NCBI GenBank assembly: GCA_027039295.1
Contig: JALWEW010000111.1
Coordinates: 1 to 7,689, forward strand
From: Acidilobaceae archaeon
GTDB taxonomy: Archaea > Thermoproteota > Thermoprotei_A > Sulfolobales > Acidilobaceae
Length of the DNA: 7,689 bases
Reading direction: 5' to 3'
Of the stretch, positions 5,909 to 7,689 are shown piece after piece. The stretch's first letter is position 1; every line of letters begins with the position of its first letter. The notes below the pieces were generated by a model that was not told where the DNA came from, did not search any database, and was given only the letters and a program-made list of their open reading frames with translations. The position numbers were made by a program, and so were the translations under genes.

Positions 5909-7201
5909 GTGAGTGTGAAGTCCCCCAGGGCGGCCTTGGGCCTGTACGCAATACTCCTCTCAATACTCGTTATCGACTACCTAGCCCTGCCGCGTTTACT
6001 CGTGAAAGCAGGCCTAGCGGCGTCCCCCGCGTGGTATTATGCCGGATTGATAGCCCTCGAAGCCCTGCTAGCCGTGGCTGCCCTGGTGGACGCCGCGAGG
6101 ATCCTAGGCGGTATAGGCATTCTAGGCTTGAGGGGTGCCACCAGCAGAGTTACCTTAGTCAGAGCGCTTATGCCGGGGCTCGCCGTTGCAGCGTTCTACC
6201 TCTTAATGGAGCTGGTTGTTGGTTTCAGGGTCTCACCCGTCAGGGGCCCCCTGGGCGCCCTCCTCTCGGGGCTAATCTACGCACTCATAGCAGTGCCAGC
6301 GGCTCTAGCCTTCACGGCCTCCTCGGGGCTAGGCGATTACGCCTACCTCGCAGCGGTCCCAGTGGGGCTCGCAGCCCTCAACCCTGGGGTTCTCTTGGCG
6401 GCTCAGAGCTCCTGGGGCCCCCAGGCCCTGGTAAGCGTGACTAGCTACCTCATTGTGGGCATAGCCTTGGGCTTCGTAGGGCTCTACACATATGAGAAAG
6501 GCTCCATGCTCGAGAGCTATACCGTCACGGCTTCGTTCCTAATAGTGATGGGAGCGCTGCCCGTCATGGTGGCCATGGGCTCGATAGGCGTGGCCGTCGC
6601 CAGCGTCGCGGGCCTCTATGCGGCGTACCTGACGGTCAACCTCTTCCACCCGGCCCGGAAGCCGGTGAAGCTCGGGGTTGAGGACTCCCCAGAACCCGCA
6701 CCGGACGCCGGCGAGGCTGGTAACGGGGAGGCTGGCCGCATGAAGGTTAGGAAGATATGGAGGAGCCCTCTCCTATGGGCCGTGGTAGGCCTCGCTGTAG
6801 CCCTCGTGGCTCTAGGGGCCGCTGGCGTAATGGTCTGGAAGCCCTTGGTCGTAGTGACCGGCAGCATGAAGCCGAGCATAAACCCCGGTGATGTCGTGGT
6901 TCTCAGGCACATATCATCAAGCCCCCAGGTAGGCGATGTGGTTACCTACAAGATGGGGAACGCCTTCATAACGCATAGGGTGGTCGAGGCCTACCAGAAT
7001 GGCTCCGTGGTCACCAAGGGCGACGCCAACGACGCCCCCGACCCATACCTAGTCCCGCCGAGCGCCATCCTGGGCAAGGTGTGGCTGAGGGTGCCGCTGG
7101 TGGGCTGGCTTGTCATACTAGCTGAATGGAGCCCCGTCGTGAGGCTCTTGGTGGTGGCATCCGCCGCGGCGGTCATAGCCCTAGTGGTCATCCGCTGGTA
7201 G
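5909..7201 (+). CDS. SipW/Sec11-type signal peptidase I with a multi-helix N-terminal membrane domain
   Basis: 430 residues in two parts. Residues 1-246 hold about eight membrane helices (near 8-27, 41-61, 86-106, 113-136, 145-165, 172-194, 205-224, 225-246) of no family that I recognise. A polar linker (247-284, Pro/Glu/Gly-rich) leads to a helix at 287-309 and the peptidase domain. That domain has 'TGSMKPSINPGDVVV' with nucleophile S319, 'THRVV' with H356 and KGDANDAPD with D372 and D378. A histidine in place of the bacterial lysine marks the ER/archaeal/SipW type. A last helix lies at 408-428. Such enzymes cut signal peptides on the outer membrane face. Typical archaeal Sec11-like enzymes have about 150-200 residues, so the N-terminal half is extra. 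Standing 54 bases after two SipW-type substrates, it is most likely their dedicated peptidase. Its 3' end overlaps the convergent hydrolase gene by 14 bases. Confidence 0.9.
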   Translation: MSVKSPRAALGLYAILLSILVIDYLALPRLLVKAGLAASPAWYYAGLIALEALLAVAALVDAARILGGIGILGLRGATSRVTLVRALMPGLAVAAFYLLMELVVGFRVSPVRGPLGALLSGLIYALIAVPAALAFTASSGLGDYAYLAAVPVGLAALNPGVLLAAQSSWGPQALVSVTSYLIVGIALGFVGLYTYEKGSMLESYTVTASFLIVMGALPVMVAMGSIGVAVASVAGLYAAYLTVNLFHPARKPVKLGVEDSPEPAPDAGEAGNGEAGRMKVRKIWRSPLLWAVVGLAVALVALGAAGVMVWKPLVVVTGSMKPSINPGDVVVLRHISSSPQVGDVVTYKMGNAFITHRVVEAYQNGSVVTKGDANDAPDPYLVPPSAILGKVWLRVPLVGWLVILAEWSPVVRLLVVASAAAVIALVVIRW

Positions 7202-7689
7202 CCGCCCCGATCGCCTCGAGGAGTAGGTCCCTGAAGAGCTCGGGCTTGTCCCTGTAGGCAGCGTGGCCTGCCCCCTCAACAACGACGAGGCGGGCCCCTA
7301 GCCTCTCAGCTACCTCCTCGGCCTCCCTCTTGGCGACGACCCTGTCGCGGGTGCCCCACGCCACGACAGCCCACCGGGGCCTGAGGCCCCTCAGGAGACT
7401 CCACGCCCTCTCATCCCTGCCCAGAGCGGGCGCCGCCAGGAGCAGGGCGTCGACGAGCCCAGCTGAGGCTAGGTATACAGCATAGCGGCCCCCCATGCTA
7501 GCGGCGAAAGCCACGGCGGGCCTCGAGGCGCCGGCTAGCCTGAGGGCATCCCTGGCTATGGCTATGCTCACGTCAACGCTCCTCGTGCGCCTCGTGCACC
7601 CCGTGGCCCGGCCGTAGGGCATATCGGGGGCGGCATAAGCCTGGCCCCTCTCCTCGAGGAGGCCCGTGAACCCCAGCTCAGCCCAGATG
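7188..7689 (-). CDS. Alpha/beta hydrolase, C-terminal part (5' end outside window)
   Basis: The frame stays open past the ATG at 7622 to the right edge, adding GFTGLLEERGQAYAAPD, the usual strand and APD.P-G-R loop of the fold. So 166 residues are visible and the true start lies beyond 7689. Counting from the Met at 7622, the nucleophile motif is AASMGG with S42, the acid is D93 in WGTRDRVV and the histidine is H120 in GAGHAAY. The Ser-Asp distance of only 51 residues means no lid domain, as in small hydrolases of the ABHD14/CIB kind. The first motif glycine of GxSxG is alanine, which some active members tolerate. The substrate is unknown, likely a small ester or thioester in the cytoplasm. 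It is convergent with the signal peptidase and probably unrelated to its work. Confidence 0.85.
   Translation of the reverse strand, partial: IWAELGFTGLLEERGQAYAAPDMPYGRATGCTRRTRSVDVSIAIARDALRLAGASRPAVAFAASMGGRYAVYLASAGLVDALLLAAPALGRDERAWSLLRGLRPRWAVVAWGTRDRVVAKREAEEVAERLGARLVVVEGAGHAAYRDKPELFRDLLLEAIGAATSG

Noticed and set aside
5905..6444. 179-residue frame from TTG 5905 overlapping the peptidase gene
   Set aside because: Arg/Pro/Ser-rich composition typical of an out-of-frame reading of GC-rich DNA; the overlapping frame has clear membrane helices and a catalytic domain.
1..7689. CRISPR array, insertion sequence or integration site at the tRNA
   Set aside because: No spaced direct repeats, transposase or integrase reading frame, or duplicated tRNA 3' end was seen.

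Overview
The window looks like chromosomal DNA from a hyperthermophilic crenarchaeon (Thermoproteota). By eye it is GC-rich. Arginine is mostly AGG, GTG and TTG starts are frequent, and strong GAGGTG-type ribosome sites and archaeal TATA boxes lie in short AT-rich gaps. A tRNA-His gene with encoded G-1 and CCA, a radical SAM enzyme of the AmmeMemoRadiSam type and a Ser/His/Asp signal peptidase all fit archaea. A Desulfurococcales-like host is my guess; the genus cannot be fixed from this piece.

Left part (1-3137, + strand): the 3' end of a MATE-family multidrug/cation exporter cut by the window edge, a flavin-dependent thymidylate synthase (thyX), and an AmrS-like radical SAM protein. The three lie head to tail with gaps of 63 and 37 bases. 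They look like ordinary housekeeping or accessory metabolism with no obvious shared pathway.

Middle (3190-4021, - strand): a tRNA-His(GTG) gene and a winged-helix DNA-binding protein with an unassigned C-terminal domain. The regulator is divergent from the next block across an AT-rich control region (4022-4305). That region holds a repeated 12-base AT element, a perfect 10-base palindrome and a 7-base inverted repeat lying on the probable TATA box.

Right part (4306-7201, + strand): the most interesting block. Two paralogous secreted proteins have SipW-type (TasA/camelysin-like) signal peptides, very acidic lysine-poor mature domains, two cysteines each and a shared Asp/Gly loop. They are followed by a signal peptidase whose Ser/His/Asp catalytic domain is fused behind about eight extra membrane segments. 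This is the layout expected of a filament or biofilm-matrix module: two subunits plus a dedicated processing peptidase. It is related in concept to bacterial TasA/SipW and to the archaeal bundling pili of Pyrobaculum. The divergent winged-helix protein is the natural candidate regulator, but that link is inferred from position only.

Right edge (7188-7689, - strand): the C-terminal part of a small, lidless alpha/beta hydrolase, convergent with the signal peptidase and overlapping its end by 14 bases.
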